In this document: in pieces, positions 25,880 to 36,661 of the stretch | Layout: each line of letters begins with the position of its first letter | How positions within the stretch are numbered: position 1 is the stretch's first letter | Origin: Anseranas semipalmata | Taxonomy: Eukaryota; Chordata; Aves; Anseriformes; Anseranatidae | Assembly: GCA_013399115.1 (NCBI GenBank) | Contig: VXAA01005181.1 | Coordinates: 1 to 64,000 of the forward strand | Length of the DNA: 64,000 nt | Direction: 5' to 3' | The notes under the pieces: model-generated | Seen by the model: the letters and a program-made list of their open reading frames with translations, nothing else | The model's database searches: none | Told to the model about the DNA's origin: nothing | Position numbers and translations under genes: made by a program

Positions 25880-26740
25880 ATTTATGGAGAGTTTGAAGAA
25901 AAAGGAAGCCACTACTCAAATTCTGGGAAAGCACCTGTCAGAACTGTGGGGTGTAAAAAGAAAGGAAAGTTGTATTTGAGGTGACTGCTACACATCCACA
26001 AAGACATCAGGAAGATACTTCACCATTTTAATATCACTGGAAGAGGAACCTGAAGTGAAAGGTCTATGAGTTTTCAGTGGAGAGGGAGAGAGAGAGAGAG
26101 AGAGAGCACGTAATCTGTCATTGCAGATGACTTTATTTAAAGATAAGGGTTGACCAGGGGAGATGAGAGTGAAAACAGAATCACAATGGAAACTGGGTAT
26201 ATGTGATGAGAAATAGTGTTACAAGGAAAGGTTAATGGAGGAATTACAAAGCAGGTGTAGGGTAGTCAGCACCAGATTTTGAGAGAAATTGATCACAGAA
26301 ATTAAAGGTAACTGACCAGATAAGGTAGGACAAAATTCTTGTTCTGTAGGAAGAGAAAATGAAGGAGATGAAGGTCACTAAATTGTTCATTTGAGGAACT
26401 CATGAAATGCCACTGGGGAAGGAGCTTTTAATGGCTTTAAGGTGGTTTTAAACTGAAGAAAGTGAGGATGGCTGAATAGAAATTGTAAACTGAAGCTGAA
26501 ACAGAAAAGACTCTGCATTGATGGTTAGACAGATGGTTAAGGCTGAAAGTCTGAGTTCAGTTTTGAAACCTGTGAGAGGAAGAGACAAAGAGCAGAAAAT
26601 AGGAAAAGATTGAAAGTAAAAGATGACTCAAACTGAAGTTGATGTCAGAAAATTGAAGACTAAAGAAAATAGAAATAATTTCAATACATTTCAAGAAAGT
26701 AAAAAAGAAATTTCTGAAAACTATTTCTGAAAACTCAGAT
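25880..26740 (+). other. Purine-skewed, cytosine-poor block
   Basis: Over roughly 850 bases the plus strand is strongly enriched in A and G and poor in C, although it is not a simple repeat. It includes a (GA)n run at about 26086-26106 and a 13-bp tandem duplication (ATTTCTGAAAACT) at 26710-26735. No long frame exists. Such skew occurs in some noncoding transcripts and in old degraded purine repeats. Confidence 0.5.
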
Positions 26741-28355
26741 GATTCTAAGTTATTTGAATTTTTACACTGAATTTTGGAAGTCAGAAGAGTATGTTTTCCT
26801 TATAGCACAGTACGGATAGTGAAACAGAGGATGTAAGAGATCTTGCAGGCAATGTTGATGAATACTTGTATGTTTTTTGAATGAACTAGGCCTAATGTAG
26901 TAGGTTAGTTATGAATTTTAGCTAACAAGTATTTTTGGTGGACTCATAGGAAGAACTGTCCAATCTTTCATTCCTAGCTCTATTCCAAAGATAGACCTTA
27001 AAAGATATATCTAGCAAATCTAGAATCTCAAGACCAGGAATGAGATTTCGTTTAATGATCTTTGGAGAATTCAAGGAAAGGCAGAAGTCTGCAAACACAC
27101 TTTAAATGAGTCCTGCTAACTTTTGAAGTTATCCATGAAGAAATTCAGTTGACCAGTACACTTTATTCAAAATTCAAAAATTGTTGTAGCAACTATTCAG
27201 GTAACGATTGGAACATTTCCCAAAAAGCAATTTTGTGAAAAATAAATATATATATATAAACGTATTTAGTACTGATTAATTAAAATGATTATATATTTGT
27301 GTGTATGTGTGTGTATAGGTTTTGGTCATGTATAATGTAGTATCAGTTAAGGTTTTCATTTCAATATCCCAGTGATGAACAAAATAACTAAACAATCTGG
27401 TAGGTATGGCTTGCAAACATATTTTTCTTTTCAATCTCAGTGGAATAATTAACAGAAGCATATAACTTCTCTGTTGTTCAAGACACATTTAGTGAATGTA
27501 CAGCATTGAATATATTGCATATAATCTAATAGAACCTTGTCAGCTAATACATTCAAGTGGTAACATTGGTGTTCTGGTGGATTATCTGTGAACAAAAAAA
27601 ATTATCCTTTTACTACAAACAACTTTTCTGATTATCTACAAAAATTGATTAGATAGTCATTATTGAAATTATTTTCTTATGATCTAAAGATTACATTTAA
27701 CAGGATTTTTCAACTCAAAATAAAGTATAATTTGGCTGTTTTAATGTGGCATTTTTAATGAAACTAACAAAGGTAATGTTGGGGTTTTGATCACTGGAAA
27801 AATTATACACAGCTCCACTCAGGTCTGGAGTGATGATTTTATTCCTGCCACAAGATCTTTCATCAGAACTGTCACTTGCTTCTGATGATCACAAGCTGTT
27901 ATTTATACTAAAAAATAGTATAAAATATAGTAGGGGGAGGGAGGAGGAGAGGGAACATGGCACAAAGAGATCTCTTGGGTAATCATATGAGATTAATCAT
28001 ATGAAAGTCTTAGATGAAGAGACAATGAGCAAACACCATTTTGTCTGTATAAGCCCAAACTGTACCTCATTATGAAAGACAACTATCACTTTAGAGTCTA
28101 ACTTACTGCCATCTTCCTCAAATGCATACTATTTTTTATCATACATTTACACTTACACAAATAACCCACAGTTATTTTTGCATGTTATGTTTTGCAGTTA
28201 TGGTAATTTGAAATCCAAATTACATCCTTCCTTAAAATTCCAGCTTATCTTAGAGGTTTTCCTAACCTGAAGATTATCTGTACTTTTTATTTGTTCAACT
28301 TCTTTCTAAGTATACAGCCTCCTGTGCCATTGAAAAATTCTCTAATATATTAATT
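26741..28355. other. Unassigned DNA, no gene recognised
   Basis: Contains a TA-rich run at about 27246-27258 and a GT-rich run at about 27297-27316. Around 27800-27960 a slightly GC-richer stretch has AATAAA on its minus strand and a GGGGGAGGGAGGAGGAG run. It might be an unrecognised old element, but I cannot support a name. Confidence 0.55.
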
Positions 28356-29099
28356 CACAGAATCATAGAATGTCTTGGGTTGGAAGGGACCTTCAAGATC
28401 ATCTAGTTCCACCCCCCCCCACCATAGACAAAGACACTTTCCACTAAACCAGGTTGCTCAAAGTCCCATCCAACCTGGCTTTGAACACTTCCAGGGATGG
28501 GACATCCACAGCTTCTCTGGGCAACCTGCTCCTCACCACCCTCACAGTAAAGAATTTCTTCTGAAATTTCTGATCTAAATCTCCCCTCTTTTAGTATAAA
28601 ACCATTACCCTTTGTCCTATCACTATCTGCCTGTGTAAAAAAATCATTCTACATCTTGTTTACAAGCCCTCTTCAAGTACTGAAAGGCCGCAATGACGTC
28701 TCCCCAGAGCCTTCTCTTCTTCAGGTGGAACATCCCCAGCTCTCTCAACCTTTCTTCATATGAGAGGTGCTCCAGCCCTCTGATCATCTTTGTGGCTCTC
28801 CTCCTATGGACTTGCTCTAACAGATCCACATCCTTCTTGGGCTGGGGGCCCCAGACCTAGATGCAGTACCTGAGGTGGGTCCTCACGAGTGCAGAGCAGA
28901 GGGGGACAATCCACTCCCTCGATCTGTTGAAGCAGCCCGGGATGCAGTTGGCCTTCTGGGCTGCAAGCGGACACTGCCGTGTCATGTCGAGCTTTTTGTC
29001 CACCAGAATCCCCAGGTCCCTCTCTGCAGGGCTGCTCTCGATGAATTCTTCTCTCAGTCTGTACTCATGTCTGGGATTGCCCCCATCCAGGTGCAGCAG
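28356..29099 (-). mobile_element. CR1 LINE 3' part, minus strand
   Basis: Read on the minus strand, this copy carries the C-terminal half of CR1 ORF2. It includes [19 protein letters not shown] and [13 protein letters not shown], then [20 protein letters not shown] and a decayed C-terminus, followed by the 3' UTR. It ends with the CR1 tail, visible on the plus strand as CACAGAATCATAGAATG at 28356-28372. Several frameshifts and stops show that it is dead. Its upstream edge at 29099 is where the LTR at 29100 begins, in the middle of normal CR1 sequence, so the LTR landed inside it or joined it by recombination. Confidence 0.92.
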
Positions 29100-29458
29100 T
29101 GTCCTGGTTTCAGCTGGGATAGGCTCAATTTTCTTCGTAAGAGCTGGTGTGTGCCGTCTGTTCGATTTGGGAGAAAAATAATGGTGATAACACACTGATG
29201 TTTTAGTTGTTGCAGAGCAGTGCTTGCATCGAGTCAAGGAATTTTCAGCTTCTCGTGCTGCCCTGCCAGCAAGGAGGCTGGGGGTACACAAGAAGCTCAG
29301 AGGGGACAGAAGCAGGACAGCTGACCCAAACTGTCCAAAGGGATATTCCATACTGTATGAANTCATGCACAATGAAAAAAACTGAGGTGGTTTGGGGGGG
29401 GGGGCGGACAGGTTGCTGCTTGGAGACTGGCTGGGCATCAGCAGGTGGTGAGCAATTT
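29100..29458 (+). mobile_element. Truncated LTR, same family as the 21.5-kb copy
   Basis: This piece begins TGTCCTGGTTTCAGCTGGG and stays alignable to the first 360 bases of the solo LTR at 21459. It stops in the GAGCAATT segment that corresponds to about 21818, so the last 200 bases (poly(A) signal, R/U5) are missing. It is clearly more diverged than two LTRs of a fresh provirus would be. The CRE of the other copy reads TGAnTCA here, with n at 29362. It interrupts minus-strand CR1 sequence. Confidence 0.85.
29362..29362. other. Undetermined base inside the truncated LTR
   Basis: The n falls between TGA and TCA where the other LTR has TGACGTCA. It may stand for one or more unresolved bases. 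Confidence 0.85.
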
Positions 29459-29469
29459 TGATATTTCGG

Positions 29470-29690
29470 AGCATCCTTGTTGCTTCCTCACTCAACCCTA
29501 TATGAAAGAGTAGGAATGGGTGGTAGTCCTCTGGCTTTACCAGGTTTGGTAGCCTCTTTGTGATATCATGCACGTGGGCCCCTGGCAGGCAGCAAACCTC
29601 TCCAGAGAGATTGTCTGGATGGCAAACAAGTGCTTCAGTGCCTCTCAGTGAGGAATATCCAATTACTAACACCCTTCACACTTTTTTGGC
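29470..29690 (-). pseudogene. CR1 ORF1 esterase-like (SGNH) fragment
   Basis: The minus strand encodes about 65 residues that look like the start of the esterase domain of CR1 ORF1. It opens with an IGYSSLRGTEALVC block, where intact copies have a GDS-type nucleophile motif. Conserved segments SGEVCCLPGA, RLPNLVKP, YHPFLLFHIG and MLRNIK follow. CR1-like LINEs are known to carry an SGNH hydrolase in ORF1, thought to act on lipid. The Asp of the GDS motif appears to be Tyr, and the domain breaks off at the LTR edge, so it cannot be active. It may belong to the same CR1 copy as 28356-29099, with the middle lost, or to a second copy. Confidence 0.7.
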
Positions 29691-31784
29691 ATGTTAATAG
29701 GTACAGGAGGGAAGAAAATTCCTAACTCAAGGATAATAGAAATGTACCATTGAAGAAAAGTATTGATATATTTCTTATTCATTTATTGCTAAGATAATTT
29801 ATATGTCACTAATTTCATTACTGAAGTACATTCTATTCTGAAACCTGTTGATATATAGAATAATTTTATTCTAGTTGACTACTGTTTACCCCTAAGTGTG
29901 TCTGTATTTTGTAATTATGTTTTTAAAAGAAAATTTGTTGCACAAGAGAAGTTTCCACTTATAACGGATTAAGAGATGAAGTTCATAATCGATTTTCAAT
30001 GCGTGTAATGAACTAGGTTGTTAGAATGTATATATTAATGCAGATGATAGTTTCTTGTCTCACTGAATATCAAGATTGATTGTCCTATAAGAGAAATCTT
30101 GACCTTAGCTTCACCTCAGCCAATATTTACCTTTGAGGTCAGTAAGTCTTAATGTCTTTTTCTGAAGGAGTCAATACACACTTATCATGATAATGACTTA
30201 AAAACATATACATAAATTTGTATTGAAACACAGTGGCAAACATAAAAAATCAAGAAAATTGTTTGTACAGTATATATATTTTTTTCAGTTATAGTCCAAC
30301 ATTTCTACTTTCCAACAAGAACTGATCAGATGTTATTTGTTAGGCCTTCTATTGACTTTTTGGTTCCTGAATAGTTCACAAATATAACAAAATTTTTTTA
30401 CTGTATTTATTTTTAATATTCACATAATTTTGCTGAAAATCATTTGAACCATACCCAACAATAACTGGGTGTATAAAAATTCAAAGTAAAATACGGTTAT
30501 TGCATACAGTTACCTTAGCAGGAAACAAAGTTTCTTTTTTCTTCTGTGACAGGATTGGATCATACCTTTTAAAGGCACATATAAACAGAAAGTGTGACTA
30601 AATCTAACACCAATAGGCTTTTTTCCTTTGCAAGGTAATATGACCAGCATCAACCTTTCTTGCACCCAAGAAGCTATATGTCTTCTCAGAGAGTTCCTGG
30701 TCTCACTGATTTTCATTAGTCATTTCGCTAAACAAAAACAGGATAAATCTGTTCTTCCTCTTTTGAATGATAGGTATATATGCCATCAAAGGCAGATCAC
30801 AGGACTGTATTTACTCTCAATGTTTGTTTCATATGATTTTCTTCATCACTGTGAAAAAAAAAATCAAAGCTATTAGCTTTGCTGAGTATTTATCAGTTGA
30901 TAGGCACTTGGAGAGGAAGGATTGCTTTTTAAGTCTTTAAGCATCACGAATACAATACTGCATGGTTAAAAACCGTATCTGTAATATTTAATGGTGCCAT
31001 TTAACATTCGAATGGACCATAACCAGGGCTAAAATTTACTTCTGTTTGACTAACAGGTTTGATTTTGCCAGGAGTTTGGCCAGATCAATAGAGGGTGATT
31101 AAAATTAATGAAGCTTTGAAAATCTTGAAAGTCTCAGCTAAAGAGAGAATGTTTAAACCTGGTGAGCTTTCAAGTCTAAACAGAGCTTAAATGAAATTCT
31201 TGCCAAACTCCTAACACTAGCACACACAAATGTTTAAAACAGCTGAGCTTCATTCCCAGCATACTTCTTTACTGCATACAAAGCAATTTTTTCCCTAGAA
31301 GATTTCGCTCTAAAATGAAACAAGCAAATCTCTGGAAGGAAGCATTCACAGTTTTCAGGCTATAGTTTCATCCTGACAAGTAAGCATGACAGTCAAACAG
31401 TAAGGAGTTTGTGAGCTCTTCTTCCATGCAAGACTTATAAGGGTGATAGACTGATGGGTGAGAGACTGATGATGTGACCTTTGATGATTCACCACTCTTT
31501 GTCTTCAGTGGAGAGTGTTAAATCATCACCGGCCTACACACATCTAGACTAGGCACATCTGAGCAGCATAATGCCTTTATGGTTAGATCAAACAATTATG
31601 GTAGGTTTGCATAAACAGCATAATTCACTCTTGAGCTCCAAAAACTACTTTACTGTTTCTTGCTAACTCTTTAAGGAGGCTAATACTTCATTTATGGAGT
31701 TTGGGCTCTCACTTATACAGGAGTCAAGATGAGAGTCTTGGCATTCCTCATTATGGCATGGCGATATAAAAACTAACAGGGGTC
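29691..31784. other. Unassigned AT-rich DNA, no gene recognised
   Basis: Two kilobases without a recognised repeat. Small frames at 30510-30716 (minus) and 30628-30876 (plus) overlap each other and have no motif. Confidence 0.6.
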
Positions 31785-31810
31785 AAGATACTCCTGAGCA
31801 GGAGTATCTT
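31785..31810. repeat. 26-bp near-perfect palindrome
   Basis: AAGATACTCCTG at 31785-31796 and its exact reverse complement at 31799-31810 are separated by two bases. It could form a 12-bp cruciform stem. No function is indicated, and a terminator role is not expected in this type of genome. Confidence 0.85.
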
Positions 31811-31899
31811 TTAGTCCTGAAATAATTCAGTCATTCACAAAAGCCCAAATTAAACAAACTACATAAACTAATTCTGCTCTCTCCTAAGTGCCTGGTCTT

Positions 31900-32028
31900 A
31901 GAATCAAAGAATCATAGGTTTGGATTGAAAGGAACTTTAAAGATTCGATTCCAAGCCCCCTGCAGGGCAGGCTCATCTTCAACTAGATCAGGTTGCCCAA
32001 AGCGCCATCCAACCTGGCCTTGAACATT
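31900..32028 (-). mobile_element. CR1 LINE 3' end fragment, minus strand
   Basis: On the plus strand this shows the reversed CR1 tail AGAATCAAAGAATCATAGG, then the diverged GGATTGAAAGGAACTTTAAAG segment and CATCCAACCTGGCCTTGAACA. About 130 bases remain, covering the CR1 3' UTR and the last ORF2 codons. It is highly diverged and probably old. Confidence 0.85.
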
Positions 32029-33232
32029 TAAGCACTTCTTATAAACCAGACTACCAGCTGTGACACTGGAGGTCTTCCAGACCTGTGCTTATTTTATTTT
32101 ATTGATCTTCTATTCTCTAGCTTCACATTCATTGGCAAATATTTTTTTCTTATCTGCTTTTTCAGAAATTAAAAATGTAACTATCACTCTCCAAAGTCTT
32201 TTCTTAGTGAAGTCACATGCACATTCCTATTAAATGGCAATATAGTCCTTTGACAGTAACCAAGCAAAATGGGAGCTTGGTGCCAACTTTAATTTCTTGA
32301 AGGACCTGCTGAAGGCATGATATTTTCTGTTCTTTGTGAGTAATATCTAAGAATGTAACAGAAACGAACAAACAAACAAACAAAAAGGTAACTTCATTTG
32401 TATACCAGAATATAAACCATATATATAGCCCAAGCAGACTTCAAAAAACTTGTCAGAACTAATTTTTTAAAGTCCATGGGTCCATGGGAAAGATGATGGA
32501 TTGTGATTACCATGGAGATTTCTTTTCCTCTTTTCAGCAGTGACAGCACTTGGCTGGAATTAAAAGTATAGTTCATGTTTTCTGGGGAAAATAACTACGT
32601 TGACACTGGAAAATCACCTACCACGTAGATGGACCTTTACATATAAATGCATGGGAGTGAATAAAAAATTCACTTGCTGGAGTCTGAAAGCAAATTTGAG
32701 AGCCATGTGACATGTTCATGAAGAACATGTCATCCTAAAAGCAGTTTGGCATACAGGCAATTATTTTCACTCTATACATACTGCATACAGCACAGTAACC
32801 ATATATGTAAAAAAGATACATTGTGTTCTTCCTTTCTTACTGTGACTAACTGTGAATTAATAAGATCCAGCATACTTTCTATTTATTTCTTAAAAAGAAA
32901 AAGAGAGTTCAGACACTAAGATCTGCACTACTTCAAGAGTGGAGAGTCTGAATATCAAAATGGTTCTGATAAAAATTAAGTCTATAGTCCTGAACCTCAA
33001 ACCTCAAATGAGGATAAAGTAGGTTTGAATTTCATCTGACCATATTGCTGAAGCATCCAGAAAATAATTCCCAGATTTGAAGACCTATGTGCAATCCTTT
33101 AAAAATCTGGATCTGATTCCAATTTTGGATGTACTGACTCATGCCCCAATTAATCTTATTAATATGAACGTTAAGACGAAAGCTAGAACACATCATCTAC
33201 CACAAACTAAACTAATTGAGTAAGGAGGGCTG
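32029..33232. other. Unassigned DNA, no gene recognised
   Basis: Contains a short (AAAC)n run at about 32364-32383 and otherwise ordinary AT-rich sequence. No frame or repeat family is recognised. Confidence 0.6.
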
Positions 33233-33454
33233 GCACTGTCTCCTCTTACTGCTTTTTAAAAAGTATGCTGTGACTCTTCTATAATTCTCTGAAAGATTTC
33301 TGCCTTCTTTTAGTTTAAAGGCATTACCCCTTGTCATATCACAATAATCCCTGAGAAAGTGTCCCTCTCTGTCTTTCCTGTAGGCCACCTTTGAGTACTG
33401 GAAGGCCGCTATAAGGTCTCCCCGGAACCTCCTCTTCTCTAGAAACAACCCCAA
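33233..33454 (-). mobile_element. CR1 ORF2 fragment, minus strand, older copy
   Basis: Read on the minus strand it encodes a CR1 ORF2 C-terminal stretch: LFLEKRRFRGDLIAAFQY, then a GHFLRDYCDMTRGNAFKLKEGR segment. It breaks abruptly at 33454 where the 3' tail of another CR1 starts. The neighbour at 33458 therefore appears to have inserted into this older copy in the same orientation. Confidence 0.85.
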
Positions 33455-33457
33455 TTT

Positions 33458-34043
33458 ATCATATCATAGGACGGCTTGGGTTGGAAGTGACCTTAAAGAT
33501 CATATAGTTCCAACCCCCCTACCATGGGCAGGGATGACAACTACTAGATCAGGTTGCCCAGGGCCTCATCCAACCTGGCCTTGAACACCTCCAGGGATGG
33601 GGCATCCACAACTTCTCTGGGCAACTTGTTCCAGCGCCTCACCACCCTCTGAGTGAAGAATTTCCTCCTAACATCTAATATAAACTTTTTTGATGCAGCC
33701 CAGGATGTGGTTTCTGGGCTGCAAGCATTCACTGCCAGCTCATGTAAAAATTTTCATTCATCAGTATCCCCAAGTCCTTCTCCACAGGGCTGCTCTCAAT
33801 TAATCCATCCCCCAGTCTGTACTGATGTTTGGGATTGCCCTGACTGAGGTGCAGCACTTTGCATTTGATCTCACTGAACTTCCTGAGGTTCATTTAGGCC
33901 CTCTTTTCAAGCCTGTCCAGATAGCTCTGGATGTTATCCCTTCTTTCTATTGTGTCAACTGTACCACTCATCTTGGTGTCATCTGCAAACTTGCTGAGGG
34001 TACACTTAATGTCGCCATCTATGTCATTAATAAAGATATTTAT
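33458..34043 (-). mobile_element. CR1 LINE with internal deletion, minus strand
   Basis: On the minus strand, 34043-33691 encodes [20 protein letters not shown] with the reverse-transcriptase FADD motif (codons at 33978-33989), followed by ESSPVEKDLGIL. At about 33690 it jumps to FILDVRRKFFTQRVVRRWN and the normal C-terminus PREVVDAPSLEVFKARLDEALGNLI, then the 3' UTR to 33458. Roughly 330 bases of ORF2 between these blocks are absent. In-frame stops also occur, so it is inactive. Confidence 0.9.
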
Positions 34044-36608
34044 ACTGACCTGTATTTTTCATTGAAGCTAAATACTAATTAATAAGCAAACAGATACTAA
34101 AATTATACAGCTGCTTGCAAATGTGTATGCCCTGTTACATTTTTCAGGATTCATTGTAGCTTCTGTTAGATTTTCTGGAGAGATTTAAGCATATCCATAT
34201 TAGAATAGATCATTAAGATAATGTTTGGTTAGTAATGGTGAATTTATTATTGATTATGAATTCACTTCTCCTTGAGATGAAATTTAGAGGAGGTTCATCC
34301 CCAAAGTTGGAAGAGCTTAACACAAAGCTCAGCTGAATGACCCTGCATACATCCATTACTAAGAATTTTTCATTGCCTACAGAAATTTAATTTTTACATG
34401 CAAATCTTTTTCAGCTTAGGGAAAAGCATTATGGTGCTAAATTTGTACATGGAAAATCTCTGGTCAATGTTCTGAATTAATGTGTTCAGAGGCATTGAAA
34501 TCTGTTGCACTGCTTTACATGGAGGTCTATAACTCAAAATCACACTTTGAAACTAAAAGATAGAAATGGAGATAATAAATGTCTTTCTCAATTTTCCATT
34601 AAATAAAAATTCAAAGGTTCTGAACACAATTTTCACCAGCTGATTAAAAGAATGAATCATAATAATGACTTTACAGAGAAGTTCTTAATTTATATCTCAC
34701 TAATTGCAAACAGATTAGCCTTTTAGAATGAAATTTCTGTTCTGGGAATTTTATAGAGCCTGATGATATGAATGATTATAAAGATAGAAAATAAGTATTC
34801 ACAAACCATGATGATGTCTCCTTCATAGTTCTTTAAGGTGATCATTTGATATTTTCTTCAATTTGCAAGAATTTATTTTGGGTTTTTATTTATGATAACA
34901 CCAATTACCCTGACATATGCATTTAGTATAAAGGAAATAGGGCTTTCAGAATTCCAGGAAAAAAAAAAAAAAAAAAAGGAAGAGGTCCAAATTACATTGA
35001 AGACACTAACTACTGTTGAAGTTCTCCTGAGCAGACAGAAATGTGCTGTGCCAGGTAAACAATGCAGTTGTTTTTGACTGAGAGGCTTATGCATATATAC
35101 AAATGGAAATTCTACCAGAGACTTGATGCTTTCAGGCAATGAGTGTCTTCTCCTATATGACCTAGGGTTGAGGTCTGCAGTCCATATTCAGCAGAACTCC
35201 CACTGCATTCATGGGGTTTAATAACTTCAGAGGAATTTTTGTCAGCAGATGTGAGGCAGGTATTATTGCTGCCTTGTGAAAATATGGGAAGTAGCTTATA
35301 ATCTTCAGTTCAGGTTTGACCCTACCTTTCATTTTTTATGAAAATCTAGGTATTATTGTGTTTGCTTCTGTGACTCAGTGGACTTCTTGCTCTGTCAAAA
35401 TTTCCACTGTAAATCATTTCTTTCTGGGATTTTTAATGTCTGTTCTAAAAATATTATTTTGTACTGAAACTTTGTATTTCAGACTAACTTTTTTTCTGAT
35501 CTGAAAAGGGGCAGTGCAATTCAAAGACGGTTACTTCTTCCGAGTTATAAAACTGTGACAAATACTTTAAACTATTTTAATTTTACTTATTTTTTACTCC
35601 CATAATTACAATATGAAAATAAAGATATTTCTTGAAACAGTCTCGTTTGTCAATCAACAAGCTTAGTGATCATATGTTCTTCAGGAGCATTGATTTTCTA
35701 AAAAAAATCACAGCAATAAAATCATTTTCTATTGCTTCTGCTCTTCAGAAACAAAGAGCTTACCTGTTGAAATTAACATATTTTAAATGGGGCAAATATC
35801 ACCAGTGGAGACAGGATATTGGACTACATGGACTAGGTTGCACTAGACTGGACTATTCCAGTCTAATAAGCCTATTTTTACATTTACATTCACCACAAGG
35901 AAGTGTGATGAATGTTTAAGCAACAAAAGTCACCATCTTACAAGTCCATGAGGGCATGTAGACAGAAAGGATTTAAAAATTATATCACATCTAATAGTAA
36001 TGATTAAAAAAAAAATGCAAAAGCTTAATATGGCATAAGAAGATTACTTCCTGTCACCATTCTTGAGACACCATTAGATCAATACATGTGATGCTTAAAG
36101 AAAGAGTATTTTCCTCTTTTGAAAGATCATATGTCAGACTGTTGGAGAAAGACATGAAATTGATTGCACCAATTGAAATGCAGCATAGGTCTTTCTTCCT
36201 AACTCCATCTTCCTACGAGCAATAATAAAATAAATGTTAGCAATTGTCAATGAGTAAATGCATCCATTTTTCAGTAACTGATCATTGACAGAGGTCTTTA
36301 AGGGGGTATTTATGTAAACCCCACAAGTTATTTCTACAGTGACCATTCATTTTTCAGCTGGCAAATTAATTTTTTTAATAAAAAAATTATTCTTTCTTAT
36401 TATATTTCAAGTCAGCACTTGTTCTTTTCTTCCTTCAGAAGTTCAGTATTTGCCTTTGCATTAAAATTATTGTGGAGATTCATTCAAAGGCGTTCTCAAT
36501 ACTCCATTGAAAAGGCGTGCTAATGAACAGCAAAGCAGTGTCTGAAAAGTGTACGCAGCAGGTAATTTATAGATAAGACTGAAACATTACCTATGTCCTC
36601 CAGAACTG
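34044..36608. other. Unassigned AT-rich DNA, one possible ancient repeat tail
   Basis: No gene is recognised. A long A-run lies at 34961-34977. Around 35790-35880 a segment with GACAGGATATTGGACTACA, GGACT and a following pyrimidine-rich end resembles, weakly, the 3' tail of old amniote CR1/L3-like elements. It contains a 9-bp-arm inverted repeat at 35844-35865. Confidence 0.5.
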
Positions 36609-36661
36609 AGGCACAGCAGGATGCTCTCTCTGATGTTCTCTCAGAGCATCCTGTTGTGCCT
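36609..36661 (+). repeat. 19-bp-stem inverted repeat (hairpin)
   Basis: The arm AGGCACAGCAGGATGCTCT (36609-36627) pairs with AGAGCATCCTGTTGTGCCT (36643-36661), with one G-T position, around a 15-base loop. This is by far the cleanest stem in the window. It could be a small structured RNA, for example a miRNA-like hairpin, a remnant of a short inverted-repeat element, or a template-switch product. I do not recognise the sequence as a known miRNA. Pairing does not extend outward beyond the stem. Confidence 0.7.

Noticed and set aside
27780..27960. A possible unrecognised LTR with AATAAA on the minus strand
   Set aside because: No TG...CA ends, no target duplication and no second copy in the window.
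21459..29458. Two same-orientation LTRs 7.6 kb apart, the spacing of a provirus
   Set aside because: The first LTR has its own 5-bp duplication on both sides, the second lies inside a CR1, they differ clearly, and the interval shows no gag, pol or env similarity.
28857..29672. A 271-codon minus-strand open frame as one gene
   Set aside because: It is a chance in-frame read through three elements: CR1 ORF1 remnant, antisense LTR and CR1 ORF2 end, and it crosses an n.
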